From: Lophium mytilinum
Taxonomy: Eukaryota; Ascomycota; Dothideomycetes; Mytilinidiales; Mytilinidiaceae
Reading direction: 5' to 3'
Assembly: GCA_010093605.1 (NCBI GenBank)
Contig: MU004187.1
Span: 67,383-131,382, forward strand
DNA length: 64,000 nt
The translations under genes and the position numbers were made by a program. How positions within the stretch are numbered: the stretch's first letter is position 1; every line of letters begins with the position of its first letter. Below the pieces are notes generated by a model that saw only the letters and a list, made by a program, of their open reading frames with translations, ran no database searches and was not told the DNA's origin. Positions 1 through 9,942 of this stretch are shown piece by piece.

Positions 1-372
1 GGGCATCTGCTGTTGAGGGCCTGGACGTCCAGACAGGTCCTGGACATGTACTTGAGGTAGGTTGCGATAGCGTCGATGTAGAGGGCGGACGCGCCGACTA
101 CAGCCAGGATCCAGGCACGGCATTGCTGTTCACACACATTGCATGTTAGTTCAGGGTCAGAGTGTAAGTTGGGCTGAGCAGTGATATTTGCAAACCTGGA
201 TGTGCGTGGGCGAGCATTCATAGACGACAGCGTCGGTCAGCTTGATGAACGAGTCAAAGTCGGGTCGGTGGTCTGTGGGATCGCGATCTTTCATTAGCCT
301 CCTCTCTAGTTGATCCTTCTGCACCTTGGCGAGGGCCTTGGCAACAGCGGAGTTAGCGTTGGTTGTCTGCAT
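1..372 (-). CDS. Unknown protein, partial at window edge
   Basis: Two exons are visible on the minus strand. Exon 1 is 196..372 and starts at the first ATG, giving MQTTNANSAVAK. A 70-nt intron (126..195, GTTTGC donor, GAACAG acceptor) keeps the frame. Exon 2 (1..125) runs off the window. The visible 100 residues hold a charged helix-like stretch (KALAKVQKDQLERRLMKDRD), a middle part containing FIKLTDAVVYECSP, and a mildly hydrophobic segment (AWILAVVGASALYIDAIATY) that could be a buried helix. The frame stays open upstream of the chosen ATG to about 477, so the true start may be further 5' or in another exon. I do not recognise the family. Confidence 0.45.
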
Positions 373-1006
373 GGCGGCGGTAGTGGCGACGACACTGGCA
401 ACGAGACGGGCGACTTCGACGTGGAGGAGGAGAGGAACGACGCGACGCGGCCGCGGTTTTGTAGTTTGCCGGATCAACCTTTCGCCTAGCGCCCCGCAAT
501 AATCCGGTCCGAGCTTGAACTCCGACGGTCACGTGAGATTCCCCTTCGCGGGAACATTGAAGTGAGCGAGACACGAAGCTGATGAAAGTTATAGGGTTAA
601 AGACAGAGTGGAAGGGGACTAACATATTATACTGCCGGAATGATGGACCCGTACACACTTACCAAAAGTAGCAGTTCAATGATCCAAAGGATCTATTACT
701 AGCGATCTCAAACCGAGGAGACGCGTGCTGCTGAGGACATATCCATATTTCTAGATACCTAAGCCCTGAGCCGGCATCTCAGGAGCCGAGTTCAGACTGG
801 ACACCACTGACAGCCATAATTACGCTTCATTGGTTTGTTCGCATACTGCGAGAATTGTTTAAGAGGGAGGATTGCTAACGATTACCCATGGATTTCATGA
901 TATGCGTAGAATACGAGAGATGAGTCGAACAGATGCAGAGGGGGTATATAGAAACACATTTCAAAACAGGCAAGATCCCTAGACCTACGGCTTTCACACC
1001 TTAAGA
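373..1006. other. Intergenic, no gene seen
   Basis: This gap lies between the partial edge gene and the minus-strand gene ending at 1007. The open frames here are short and without recognisable motifs. The first 150 bases probably belong to the 5' leader or an undetected first exon of the edge gene. Confidence 0.5.
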
Positions 1007-1972
1007 TCACCCCTTTCCGTCTTCTTGCCCCTTCTCATTTATAGCGCCCATGCAAAGCCCAGCAGCAGACCCTACACACCACGCCCGAGGAAACGCCATC
1101 CCCCACTTTCCCATTAGCCTTCTCAACTGCTCCTCGGTGCCAGGAACCACGTTCACAAACACCCTTCCTTGTGCTCCCTCATCGCCGCTGCAGTTCGGCT
1201 CTGAATGCACCGCCCCCTCCCCCGCACCAAGTCTGAACCAACAGCATTCTCCCGGAGCCGGACTCACGACCTCAAAGTTCAAGGAATCGAAGGTCGAGGC
1301 GAGAGACTGGCGCACCGAGTCAGCGGCTGTCGCGCAGCCGAGACAACGGGTGCTAGTACATGGATGGGCATATTTGGAAGAGGCGGTAGATTTGGCAGTG
1401 GACTGGACATATAGAGCGTTGGAGTTCGTTTTGGGAGAGAGGAAGAGAGTCGAAGGTCCCAGGAGGGTAGCACAGAGTTTCCAGGTACCAGTAGCTAGCG
1501 TTTTGGGTGCGTCTGAGGGTGTTATAGAGCTAGACTTGCGATGGTGCACGTTGGCCTTGCCAAAAAGCTTCCATCTGGGCTTTGACGGTGCGGTATCGGT
1601 AGGTTCTGGAGACACTGGAGATTCGAAGAAGAGGTCGTCTGTGTGCCATCGTGGTACATCGTACTCATTCGTGGGAAGCGTGGCGCGGACGGTTATCCAG
1701 TAGTCCCCTAAGCCAGCTTTCTTCAAGAAGTCGTTCACGTAGGCTAGGAATGGAAGGAGGGAGGGTAGGAGGGCAGAACCGGGCTCGAAAGTCGCATTAG
1801 TCCAGGCAGCGAAGGAGGATGGGAGAGATGAAGGCGCGAGCGGGAGGAGAGGGCCGCAGTATGTCCAAGTGGACGAGTTTAGGACTCGGAGAGAGGGGTG
1901 TGGGGGTGCGGACGAAGTGTAGGGCAAGAACGCGCAGGGGGAGGGGAGGGTAGAGTGGTCAGGAGGGTCCAT
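1007..1972 (-). CDS. DUF1826-like conserved protein
   Basis: This is a single-exon protein of 321 aa from the ATG at 1972 (MDPPDHSTLPSP). The frame is open further upstream, but only with non-ATG codons. After a Ser/Pro-rich N-terminus come a helical segment ending LPFLAYVNDFLKKAG, a RWHTDDLFFE motif, a WKLCATLLGPSTLF strand, and near the C-terminus GECCWFRLGAGEGAVHSEPN followed by RVFVNVVPGT. An H-x-D pair, then a 'threshold' phrase, then a late H-S-x-P pattern is reminiscent of bacterial DUF1826 proteins, which look like small double-stranded beta-helix folds. The match is by eye and the function is unknown. A central basic Ser-rich loop (about residues 160-180) looks like an insertion. Its 5' end faces the ankyrin relic. 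Confidence 0.6.
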   Translation of the reverse strand: MDPPDHSTLPSPCAFLPYTSSAPPHPSLRVLNSSTWTYCGPLLPLAPSSLPSSFAAWTNATFEPGSALLPSLLPFLAYVNDFLKKAGLGDYWITVRATLPTNEYDVPRWHTDDLFFESPVSPEPTDTAPSKPRWKLFGKANVHHRKSSSITPSDAPKTLATGTWKLCATLLGPSTLFLSPKTNSNALYVQSTAKSTASSKYAHPCTSTRCLGCATAADSVRQSLASTFDSLNFEVVSPAPGECCWFRLGAGEGAVHSEPNCSGDEGAQGRVFVNVVPGTEEQLRRLMGKWGMAFPRAWCVGSAAGLCMGAINEKGQEDGKG

Positions 1973-2235
1973 GGCGGAGGAGTGGGAAGAGCGAGGCCTG
2001 AGGAGGCGCAAAAAGCTTGCTTCATGAGAAATCCATCGTGGGTGGTGTGAAGGATTGGAGTGTCCGGGAAACCACTCATGCACATGTCTACCTAATCTCC
2101 GCGATGCTTGGCTGTATTCTAGCAACCCTGCCAGGTATTTAGGTGCGAGAATCACACCAACATCACCTATCCCAATAATTCCTATTCGACCCTCTTTTGC
2201 CAGATCTGCCCCAAGAGACTGTCATTGTTCCCTAG

Positions 2236-2568
2236 TCCACTTTTTATGGGCAGGCGCCACTGCACGCGGCTGTCTTCCAAGGCCACAAGGAGATAGTGAG
2301 ACTACTTCTTGAGCGGGTGGACATCGAGCTTGAGCTCCGGGATCAATATAGCAACACCCCGTTGTCTTTGGCCTGGAAGCTGGGACGTATGGAGCTAGTT
2401 GAGCTGTTGGAATCAAATCCCAGAGTGCACAACGAGCCACTTTCCGACACGTCCAATTCTGGACGTGATAACTACAATAGTACGCTAGCTTCGTGCTGTC
2501 CTGGGCGCCCTCACCATCTACCTCATCTTCCAGCACTGATGAGGAGGGCCTTAGACTACGACGTCTAA
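2236..2568 (+). pseudogene. Ankyrin-repeat gene fragment (relic)
   Basis: An open stretch without a start codon follows an in-frame TAG at 2233-2235. From 2251 it encodes about 1.7 ankyrin repeats: APLHAAVFQGHKEIVRLLLE, then a linker with the N-T-P-L start of a second repeat (NTPLSLAWKLGRMELVELLE). It then decays into non-ankyrin sequence and stops at 2568. The T/A-P-L-H-A-A ... G-H-x-E-I-V-x-L-L-L pattern is unmistakable, but no upstream domain or further repeats are present. It is probably the remnant of an NLR-type or ankyrin protein like the one at 45190-49134. Too little is left to call them copies. Confidence 0.6.
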
Positions 2569-3276
2569 GAAGATGATACTACCCGAGATTGACACAGTAT
2601 AAAGACGAGTATGCGAGCTTAGATAGTGGCCATTTTGGTCACGAATTGGTCGTCAGGTTTGATACGGACTGTTGCAAAGAGATATTACCACTCGAGCCAA
2701 TGGATCTGCGAAAGATGCACTAAGAGAGGTTGCCAGAAGCACTACTTCGTAGAAGGACAGAGAGATTGCCGATGGAGACAATACATCTTGCATAAAGGAA
2801 AGGTCTATGGAGAGGTTGCGAGTCTGGTGTTTATGCTTAACTCTGTGTTCCATTAGCGTCCAGCCACAATGTAATTGGGAAAGAAGCTAATGGAGAACTG
2901 GATGATGCCTCGAGCTGTCCCTGGCTGTCCTCTCCTATGCATCGCTAGTGGTTACAAAATAGCCGGTGCGATAGTACACTACAAAGTAATTAGCTCACGC
3001 GCCCATGGCGTGTCCAGTCGTGCCATGGATCACCAACCTCACAGCTGCACCCCCTCACCCCCTCACTTTGCCAGGTCTAGTCAGCGTCATTGCGCATGCC
3101 ACACGTAACGTGAGCGTCGCCTGAGGGCATGACCTCTGCGGCATAGTCCCGTGCAAGCTGCCCTCTTTCACGCACCCCGCTCTTATAAAGCCATCACCAC
3201 CACCCTAACCTTTGTCTCATCAACCACTAACATCAATTACTACTGATCTATCTACCATCAGCTTCTAACCGCCACA
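2569..3276. other. Intergenic and promoter region
   Basis: No coding sequence is supported in this stretch. Its 3' part is pyrimidine-rich (CACCCC/CTCACC runs at about 3050-3240) and forms the promoter and leader of the gene at 3277. Confidence 0.5.
3184..3189 (+). promoter_or_regulatory. TATA box of the gene at 3277
   Basis: A TATAAA hexamer lies 88 bases before the ATG, followed by a CT/CA-rich leader typical of strongly expressed fungal genes and by a good start context (CACAATG). It was found by inspection only. Confidence 0.45.
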
Positions 3277-3993
3277 ATGAGTGCGAGCACCCCAGCCTCC
3301 GCCTCCCTCACCCTCCTCCCGCACCCTGTCAATTCGACCGTGCACACTGTCGGCCAGCTTCTTGCAAGCAAAGAGCACATCGACACAAACTCCCTCGCCG
3401 ACCGCCACTTCGACGACACCTTCTTCGTCCCCTTCTACAGAGACATTCTCACCCTTAAGCCCGATGAGACACTCAATTCCTCCCTCGGCGGTATCCGCCT
3501 CCTGTCCGCTCGCGAAGCCAGCGGCTCCCTCGTCCAACTCAATGCCGAGAAGATGGAAGTGCGTGGCCTGAAAGATCCGCAGGGAGCACTAGACCTTGTC
3601 GCCAAGTCTCCGAGTGCGCAGTCATGGCTGAAGCTGCGGCTCGCGGAGGGCAAGGAGGTGGTGTTTGTTACCAAGGTCCAGAGTGTGAGAAACGCCAATT
3701 GGCGACGGTGCAGTGTCGTGGATGTGGGCAATGGGATGGTGAGGGTTAGGGAGGAGAGGAGGGCGAGCAGGGCAGACGAAGAGGCTGTGGACCTTGGTGA
3801 GGGAGGTCTCTTGAAGAAGGTGGACAGCGAGACGGGAGAGGAGCTGGCTGTCGCGAGTCCGACGGGAAGCAAGAATGATGTGCTGGCATTGGAAGTCAGA
3901 AAGGTGGTGTTGGAGGAGGGAGATGGCGGTGATGTGCAGTGCGAGCTCGGAGAGGCGCTGGGACAGGAAGAGGCTGCCGCCTTCTTGAAATGA
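3277..3993 (+). CDS. Unknown 238-aa protein
   Basis: This is a single-exon gene with a TATA box and a strong start context. No signal peptide or membrane segment is visible. The N-terminal half holds FFVPFYRDILTLKPDE and a central stretch LVAKSPSAQSWLKLRLAEGK, then a strand pair (EVVFVTKVQSVRNANWRR). The rest is charged, with Arg- and Glu-rich loops, and ends in a short acidic helix. Size and order (an amphipathic N-half, a 'W-L ... K-E-V-x-F-V-T' strand, alternating strands, a short C-terminal tail) faintly recall fungal gasdermin-like proteins, but this is an impression only and no protease gene lies beside it. Treat it as a protein of unknown function. Confidence 0.6.
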   Translation: MSASTPASASLTLLPHPVNSTVHTVGQLLASKEHIDTNSLADRHFDDTFFVPFYRDILTLKPDETLNSSLGGIRLLSAREASGSLVQLNAEKMEVRGLKDPQGALDLVAKSPSAQSWLKLRLAEGKEVVFVTKVQSVRNANWRRCSVVDVGNGMVRVREERRASRADEEAVDLGEGGLLKKVDSETGEELAVASPTGSKNDVLALEVRKVVLEEGDGGDVQCELGEALGQEEAAAFLK

Positions 3994-5035
3994 AAGTATA
4001 CTATAAAGTAGTGGAAGCTGGTGCTATCGCTGTGGTTCTTCTCTGGCGTTCGGGACTGCAAAAGCTTCCACTTCACGGGCAATCAGGGGAGTTTTGATGG
4101 GATGAATGAGATCGAATTGTGTTTCCGGAGTTCAAGGAGGAAGGTTCAGAGACCAAACAACCTAATCTCAAAATCAAAATATCCACTCCATGGAGCTTTA
4201 TCAGGATTACTTTGCGATCGTCGCTATCAATCATACAGACCGTGAGCAGATGACCATGTTGAATTATATTATATGTATCTCTGGAGCATGGTCCAATGGG
4301 GTTGAGAATGGCTGATCTAGTCTGCCGTACTAAATACGGCCAACCATACACGCATACATACACAAAATAGACTTCCCTGCCTCACATCCACGACATCTCT
4401 CCAACGACATCTCATCGCTCATTCCACACTCATCTCCTCAAACCCCGTGAACATATCTCCGTTGTAATGTTTTGCTTTCTCTGATATACAGTCTCCCACG
4501 GGCGGGGCAATCCTCGAGCTGACCGGACTAACTACCCCAGCCCGTCACTCCTGCATTGCCACGTTTGATTGCATAGGTACTGCATGCATATGCACCCTGA
4601 CAGCGCGGGTCTTCCCGGTTCACGACTTCATCCACTCATGCTAAATAATAATGGGCAAACCATACCGGTGGGATTAGACTAGTATGCATAGATAGTGCAG
4701 TAGTGAGCGTTCGCCCTCTCTTGTCGGGTCCAACCTCCATGAAAATGATTCGACTGGAAGCGTCCCGGCGCTTAGCTCCAGCTCCTTCGCACTCTGAATA
4801 TTGCTTTATACCTGGTGGCTTGCTTGAGAGCTGCGAGAAGAACGACGTGGACGGCGCAGCAGTTCAGCAAAGGTTCGAGGACGACCCAGATTGGGCGGAA
4901 TAGCGATGCTAAGGGAACCGGACGAGTCATTTGACACTTTTCGCTGTGATGATGGTATATATAGGTCCAAGGGGCTTTCCATTGATCAATCTACCAGTCG
5001 CCAGAGCTCCGGGTTCATCCTACCCGCGCTTCGCA
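3994..5035. other. Intergenic, no gene seen
   Basis: About 1 kb without a credible reading frame. It contains the 3' flank of the 238-aa gene and the promoter of the GMC oxidoreductase. Confidence 0.5.
4956..4963 (+). promoter_or_regulatory. TATA-like box of the GMC gene
   Basis: A TATATATA run lies 73-80 bases before the chosen ATG at 5036. Its position supports that start over the upstream in-frame ATG at 4931, which would place the box inside the coding region. Confidence 0.45.
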
Positions 5036-7090
5036 ATGCGTCTGCTACTTCATTTGCTGGTTTTCTTCTCTCATGCGAACGCTCTTCCTTTGCTCGGATC
5101 TTCATTCGGTATCCCAGCTAGCGCTACGTATGACTACGTTGTCGTTGGTGGAGGAACAGCGGGTCTCACAATTGCAGCTCGCCTTGCAGAGAACCCCAGA
5201 TTTTCGGTGGCAGTCATCGAAGCAGGGAGTTTCTATGAGATCTCCAATGGCAATTTGAGTCAGGTCCCGGCCTTTGATTACTATTGGACGGGGAAAGACT
5301 ATAATCCATTAGTTGATTGGGGTTACCAAACCGTACCTCAGAAGGTTCGTCATGCAATTCAACTCAGATCACGTTAAGACATGTTATTACCTAAACCATG
5401 TTCCTTCTACGGGACTTGCAAGTGACCCTAATCTAGGGCATCTCAGACGCCATCGTCCACTATCCTCGTGGAAAATGCCTCGGTGGAAGCTCCGCCCGCA
5501 ACTACATGGCCTACACACGTGGCAGCGCAAGGTCTTACGACCTGTGGGCTGACTCCGTCGGTGACCCAAACTACAAGTGGCTCAGTTTCCTCCCGTTCTT
5601 TCAGAAATCGATCACTTTCACACCTCCGGATGCCAGCAAACGAGCCTCGAATGCCACACCTGGAGACGTGAAAGATCTTGGCAATACCGGCGGTCCCCTC
5701 GACATTACATTCCCCAACTACGCCCAGCCGTGGTCTTCTTGGGTACAGCTCGCTTTGAAGGGAATCGGGATCGATCCGATCGCTGGTCTCGTTAGCGGAA
5801 AGCTTTTTGGTTCATCGTATACCACTAATACTATTCAAGCATCGACGCAAACAAGAGAGTCATCTGAGACTGCTTTCTTGCAACCGGCACTGTCTAAGAG
5901 CAATTTGATTGTCTATCAGTCTACATTGGCTCGGAAGATCATCTTCAATGGCAACAAGGCTGCGACGGGTGTTCTCGCTGACACCTCGGGGGTGGAATAC
6001 ACCCTCTCTGCTAAACGCGAAGTCATCGTTTCCTCTGGCGTCTTTGGTTCTCCCCAGCTCCTGATGGTTTCGGGTGTAGGTCCGGCAGCAAACTTGCAGG
6101 AACTTGGTATTCCAGTTATCTCAGATCTCCCGGGGGTCGGGCAGAACATGTGGGTAAGTTATAGTTCTAAGTCTAGTGTTGATATCCGCCCCAAGTTATT
6201 GACATGTTCCAGGACCACGTCTTTATGGGGCCAAGCCACCGTGTCCACGTTCATACGTCTTCATCATTCGCTAGCCCCCTTTTCGCAGCCCAAGCAACTT
6301 TAGATTACCAGTCCAAACAGTCAGGCCCTTTGACCAGTACCGGCGGAGACTTCTTCGGTACGCCGATTTCAGTTCAGACTTTCCTTGCGAAGCCACTCCT
6401 TAACGTAATGACACAGGCTGGGAAAAGCTCAGCTCCACTCACCTCTCCGAGGCAGCCCTCTCAAATCTCAGCTACTTCACTCTTGACTGGCCACATCTTG
6501 AATACCTCAGCATTCCCACCTATCTCGGGCCCGGATTTCCAAGCGACACTGCGCAATATGCTTCTCTTGCTGCAGCTATTGTAGCACCCCTTTCTCGTGG
6601 CACCGTCTCTATTACTTCCCCCAACACCACCGACGCACCCCTTATCGACCCGCGCTGGCTAACCCACCCAACTGATATCGCGCTCGCTATCGCTGGCTTT
6701 AGGCGCGCTCGGGAGGCATTAAAAACGCCGGCGCTTGGCCCTGTTTTGATAGGCCAGGAAGCATGGCCCGGAGCGAGTGTGCAGAGCGATGCGGCTATTT
6801 TGGCGTCGATCAAGTTGGGGATGCAGAGTTTAAGCCATGGGTGTTGTACGTGTAAGATGGGGAAAACCGAGGATAGTATGGCGGTGGTGGACTCCAAGGG
6901 GAGGGTAAAGGGGGTGAGTGGGTTGCGAGTGGTCGATGTTAGTGCGTTTGCGTTATTGCCGCCCGGGAATCCGCAGAGTACGGTTTGTAAGTGTCCCTCT
7001 TACCTCGAATTGCGAAGAGACGAGGCGATGGACTGATCATTAATAGACGCATTGGCTGAGAAGATTGCGGATGACATCAAGAGAGGGTAG
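5036..7090 (+). CDS. Secreted GMC-family FAD oxidoreductase
   Basis: Five exons were worked out: 5036..5344, 5437..6153, 6213..6357, 6417..6986 and 7047..7090. They join in frame to 594 aa, the usual family length. The N-terminus (MRLLLHLLVFFSHANA) is a signal peptide. The FAD dinucleotide fold follows (YDYVVVGGGTAGLTIAARLA), then the GMC signature PRGKCLGGSSARNYMAYTRG and the second signature around SSGVFGSPQLLMVSGVGP. The C-terminal substrate domain ends with SHGCCTCKMG (catalytic His) and GNPQSTVYALAEKIA, where Asn replaces the second His found in many relatives. Such enzymes oxidise alcohols, sugars or polyketide intermediates with O2. The substrate cannot be told from sequence, and no other secondary-metabolism genes adjoin it. 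Each intron has GT/AG ends and restores a conserved motif. Confidence 0.93.
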
Positions 7091-7438
7091 GTTCATGTAA
7101 CCACTACGTACTATTTTACGTTGGAGACGACGAAGTACAGTTGCAGCTGAGTTTTTGCTCATGGAACGAGATAAATATATGCTACGATCAACGATCTGCT
7201 TAAGGCGCGCTGTCCAGTCCTCTGGCTCAAATCGGATTTTACACTGAACCATTTGCTATCTTAGTCCCTCCTCTCCATTCTCCCACGAGGTAGGAGCGGT
7301 GTAGACAAGGCAGGCGTACACCTCTGTCTTCTTACCTTTGACCTCACGCCTTCTGACTCATACACTTTCCCTATATACATCTTCATCATCCGCTGATTTC
7401 CTCCCCCTAAAAGACTCCTTCCAAGCTCGCGACCGACG
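7091..7438. other. Intergenic, promoter of the next gene
   Basis: No coding sequence is seen. The 3' half is CT-rich (CATCTTCATCATCCGC...), as in fungal promoters and leaders. Confidence 0.4.
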
Positions 7439-8362
7439 ATGCCGTCACACTTATTCCATGGGCCTCACTCATCGTCTTCCGAGGACGAATGGGAGCGCCG
7501 ATCCACAACCACCATCCAGAGACTTCGCACGTCTTCAGAAGACGAGTCTGGAGGCCGAAGATTGAGCCGCTCATCCACCTCCTCTTATCGACGTTATTTC
7601 TACCGCATGGCCCGCCCCAGCTACTCCTCAACCCCTTCGATCAACCGACTCCCACCACCCCATCATCGAACAACCGTCCATCGACCCCCGCTCACACTTT
7701 TCGGTTCTGGCGAGCCCCTCTGCGAGCACTGTCTCCATGACGTCCATATCTCCCCTCGTTGCCTCGCCTCTCACCCGCCCCGTCAACAACGCCTGTATCT
7801 CCAAGCGCGCTCACGGCGCAATGATAAACGGCGCTGGCGGAATTGGTTTAGGAAGCATATGCTGCCATGGCCGCACTCACAGCCTCGACAGCAGGGATCT
7901 CGGGAGCCGAAACATCACAGCACGTGGCCGTTCCATCGCCCAGAAGGATACGTGACAGAGTGGGAGTTTGCCAGGTTGAAACGGGCAGAGCGGAAGCGAC
8001 AGGAGAAATTAGAGGCAATGCAGAGGACCACGAGGACTGAAGAAGCGGAGCGGAAGAGCTTACATGTGGAAGAAAGGACACAGGCGTTGAGGCACCAACG
8101 GGAAAGACACACGCCGCATGAGAGTCCGGATCGGCGGCCGGTGAGGCGGGGGAGGGATAGGCAGAGGGCGAGTAGGGGGAGTGCTGGGAGTGGTAGAAAT
8201 TTCAGGGACGGTAGGATGCCGGTGTCTCCCCAACCTGTCCCGAGTCTTTCGCCGCCGACAACTGAGAGTCAACCTTCGACGGCTGATCTGCCGCCTTATA
8301 GCCCCAGTCCGCCGTCGTACAGGTCTCCACCGTTATCGTACCGGACGGCGTCGCCACGGTGA
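7439..8362 (+). CDS. Basic low-complexity protein, unknown
   Basis: This is a single open frame of 307 aa starting CGACGATGCC. It is rich in Ser, Arg and Pro. An N-terminal acidic/serine patch (SSSSEDEWERR) is repeated as SSEDESGG. A short Cys/His cluster (CEHCLHDVHISPRC) follows, then a very basic stretch (ARSRRNDKRRWRNWFRKH). A predicted coiled helix around EFARLKRAERKRQEKLEAMQ precedes a Pro/Ser-rich tail (DLPPYSPSPPSYRSPP). No family is recognised. The composition suggests a nucleic-acid or membrane-surface binding disordered protein. The uninterrupted length supports a real gene, but low complexity lowers certainty. Confidence 0.5.
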   Translation: MPSHLFHGPHSSSSEDEWERRSTTTIQRLRTSSEDESGGRRLSRSSTSSYRRYFYRMARPSYSSTPSINRLPPPHHRTTVHRPPLTLFGSGEPLCEHCLHDVHISPRCLASHPPRQQRLYLQARSRRNDKRRWRNWFRKHMLPWPHSQPRQQGSREPKHHSTWPFHRPEGYVTEWEFARLKRAERKRQEKLEAMQRTTRTEEAERKSLHVEERTQALRHQRERHTPHESPDRRPVRRGRDRQRASRGSAGSGRNFRDGRMPVSPQPVPSLSPPTTESQPSTADLPPYSPSPPSYRSPPLSYRTASPR

Positions 8363-9416
8363 TGCGGCGGCTTGGAGGATGGTAGACACGAAGACGGCGT
8401 AAAGTTCGGAGCCAACCAGTAGGACACGGTGGCTGAGTTCTGATGGTACACAATCGAAGAATGCTTGAAAAAGCTTCCCAGTTGGAAGGAGGTCTCGCAC
8501 TCGCCATCCTTGTCTGCTCATTCTAGTCCTAGCGGATGAGATGCCAGCCGTCAGCATTAGCACGCTTCTCTCAGGGTGGCAAATCGGCATTGCCTCGTCC
8601 CACGTTCTAAGAGGGGAGGTCTGCATTGTGCTTGAGGGTTTGAACCGCCTCTGGTTGAAGAATGTGGGATAGATCGTGCCCTTGGATACCAATGCGAAAG
8701 GTCGGCGAGTCACTTTCTAAACTTTGGCTTAGTGACCCAAATCACTATGTGAAAGCTGCGAAACGCGATTTGATTCACATAACACATTCCTATCAATGCG
8801 ATAAGTTCAAGTGGTCCTCCAGTCAGCCTCGCTCTCAAATACGAAAGTCGCTAGGGAACGAGAGGACACATCGCACACTCTTACGCATCACATCACTCAT
8901 GTCAGAATCCTAACAGGGGTAAAGAGCTCATTACATTCGTACGAGGAAAACCCTTCTCGGGTCAAAAACCTCTAAATATCCAAACTAAATCCACAAGAAT
9001 TCTCATCCATCTGCGCATCGACTCCTACTAAGTATCTGTCGGGTTGAACCGCTGCCCCCAAGGAGTGACAAAAGGTGGGAATACATGGCGGGGGAAGGGT
9101 CTAGATAGCATAGTCTACAGAGGCCGGGTTTGTGCCTCGCATATACAAAGTATATGGCGATACATGCAATGAGACCTTGATTTTAGGAAGTGAAGGAGAG
9201 CGTGCCCGAAGGCGAAGAAGAGAAGAGGGACGCGGGGAGGACGAGCTTAAGAAGATTTTCGTGGCAGTTGCTGAGTCAGAGGTGAGGGTGGTTCCGTGGC
9301 TGATTGAGGCTGGATGACGAGGCCATGTGGGATGAGTTTGTGGTAGAGAGGAAAACCCGTGGAACTGTGCCCCCGAAGTGCCACTTTTGGCCACTCCTAG
9401 CCTTGGGTTCAAAAGG

Positions 9417-9566
9417 TGTTGAGTACAGAATCTACGAGGACACCTATACCTTACCGCATACTTGTGGTTCGATTCCCGACTACTTTTGTAGTACTGGTTC
9501 GAATGAGCCCCGCATTCCTTATAAGCAGAAAGTGTTGAGCAAAGAGTATATAAGGACACGTATAAC
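9417..9566. repeat. Imperfect 34-bp direct repeat pair
   Basis: Positions 9417-9450 and 9533-9566 both start TGTTGAG, carry GAGGACAC/AAGGACAC-type cores and end in a C/G-TATA motif. They match at about 26 of 34 bases. A third TGTTGGAGTATATAATA phrase follows at about 9579. TGTTGAG/TGTTGG starts are common at fungal LTR ends, so this could be eroded LTR material, but no element body is visible. Confidence 0.4.
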
Positions 9567-9836
9567 ACAACGTCCAACCTGTTGGAGTATATAATATCGC
9601 TTATTTTCCGGTCCCCCTAATCTTAGGCGGGGCGTGCTTTTTTCATCCAACACAGCCTTAGTCTATGACACTCACGGCACGTGCTTCATACATTACTTTT
9701 TCAAGTGCCCTATCGATCCATGAGGGAGAAAATCGTCTGAGGGCCTCCTGACACCTGCAGCAAATGTCAAGAAAGAGCAGCTGTTTACTCTTTGACTCGC
9801 TATTATGTTTAGCTACTGGCAAGGTTAGTCTTAAAT

Positions 9837-9942
9837 TTAGGCACATGGATATCACACTGCTCCGGCTCCGCTTTTGCTCACTCTACGCCACTGTAAGGCC
9901 TTCCCCAGGTAGCAGGTGAAAGCTTTGTCAAAAATTAGCCTG
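9837..9942 (+). repeat. Dispersed repeat copy (divergent)
   Basis: About 105 bases align with 49600-49707. Shared blocks include GGCTCC-GCTTTTGCTC, CCACTGT and CCCCAGGTAGCAGG, followed by AGCTT-GTCAAAA. The match is roughly 70 percent by eye. The same core layout, more diverged, is present in the copies at 49812-49967 and 22852-23009. Confidence 0.5.

Noticed and set aside
6410-6420. Apparent frameshift in the GMC gene
   Set aside because: An intron at 6358..6416 (GTACGC to ACACAG) explains the frame change and restores GGDFFGWEKLS.
9467-9500. tRNA-like T-arm (GTGGTTCGATTCCCGAC)
   Set aside because: The loop fits, but two of the five T-stem pairs fail, and no matching D-arm, anticodon arm or acceptor stem lies at the right distance.
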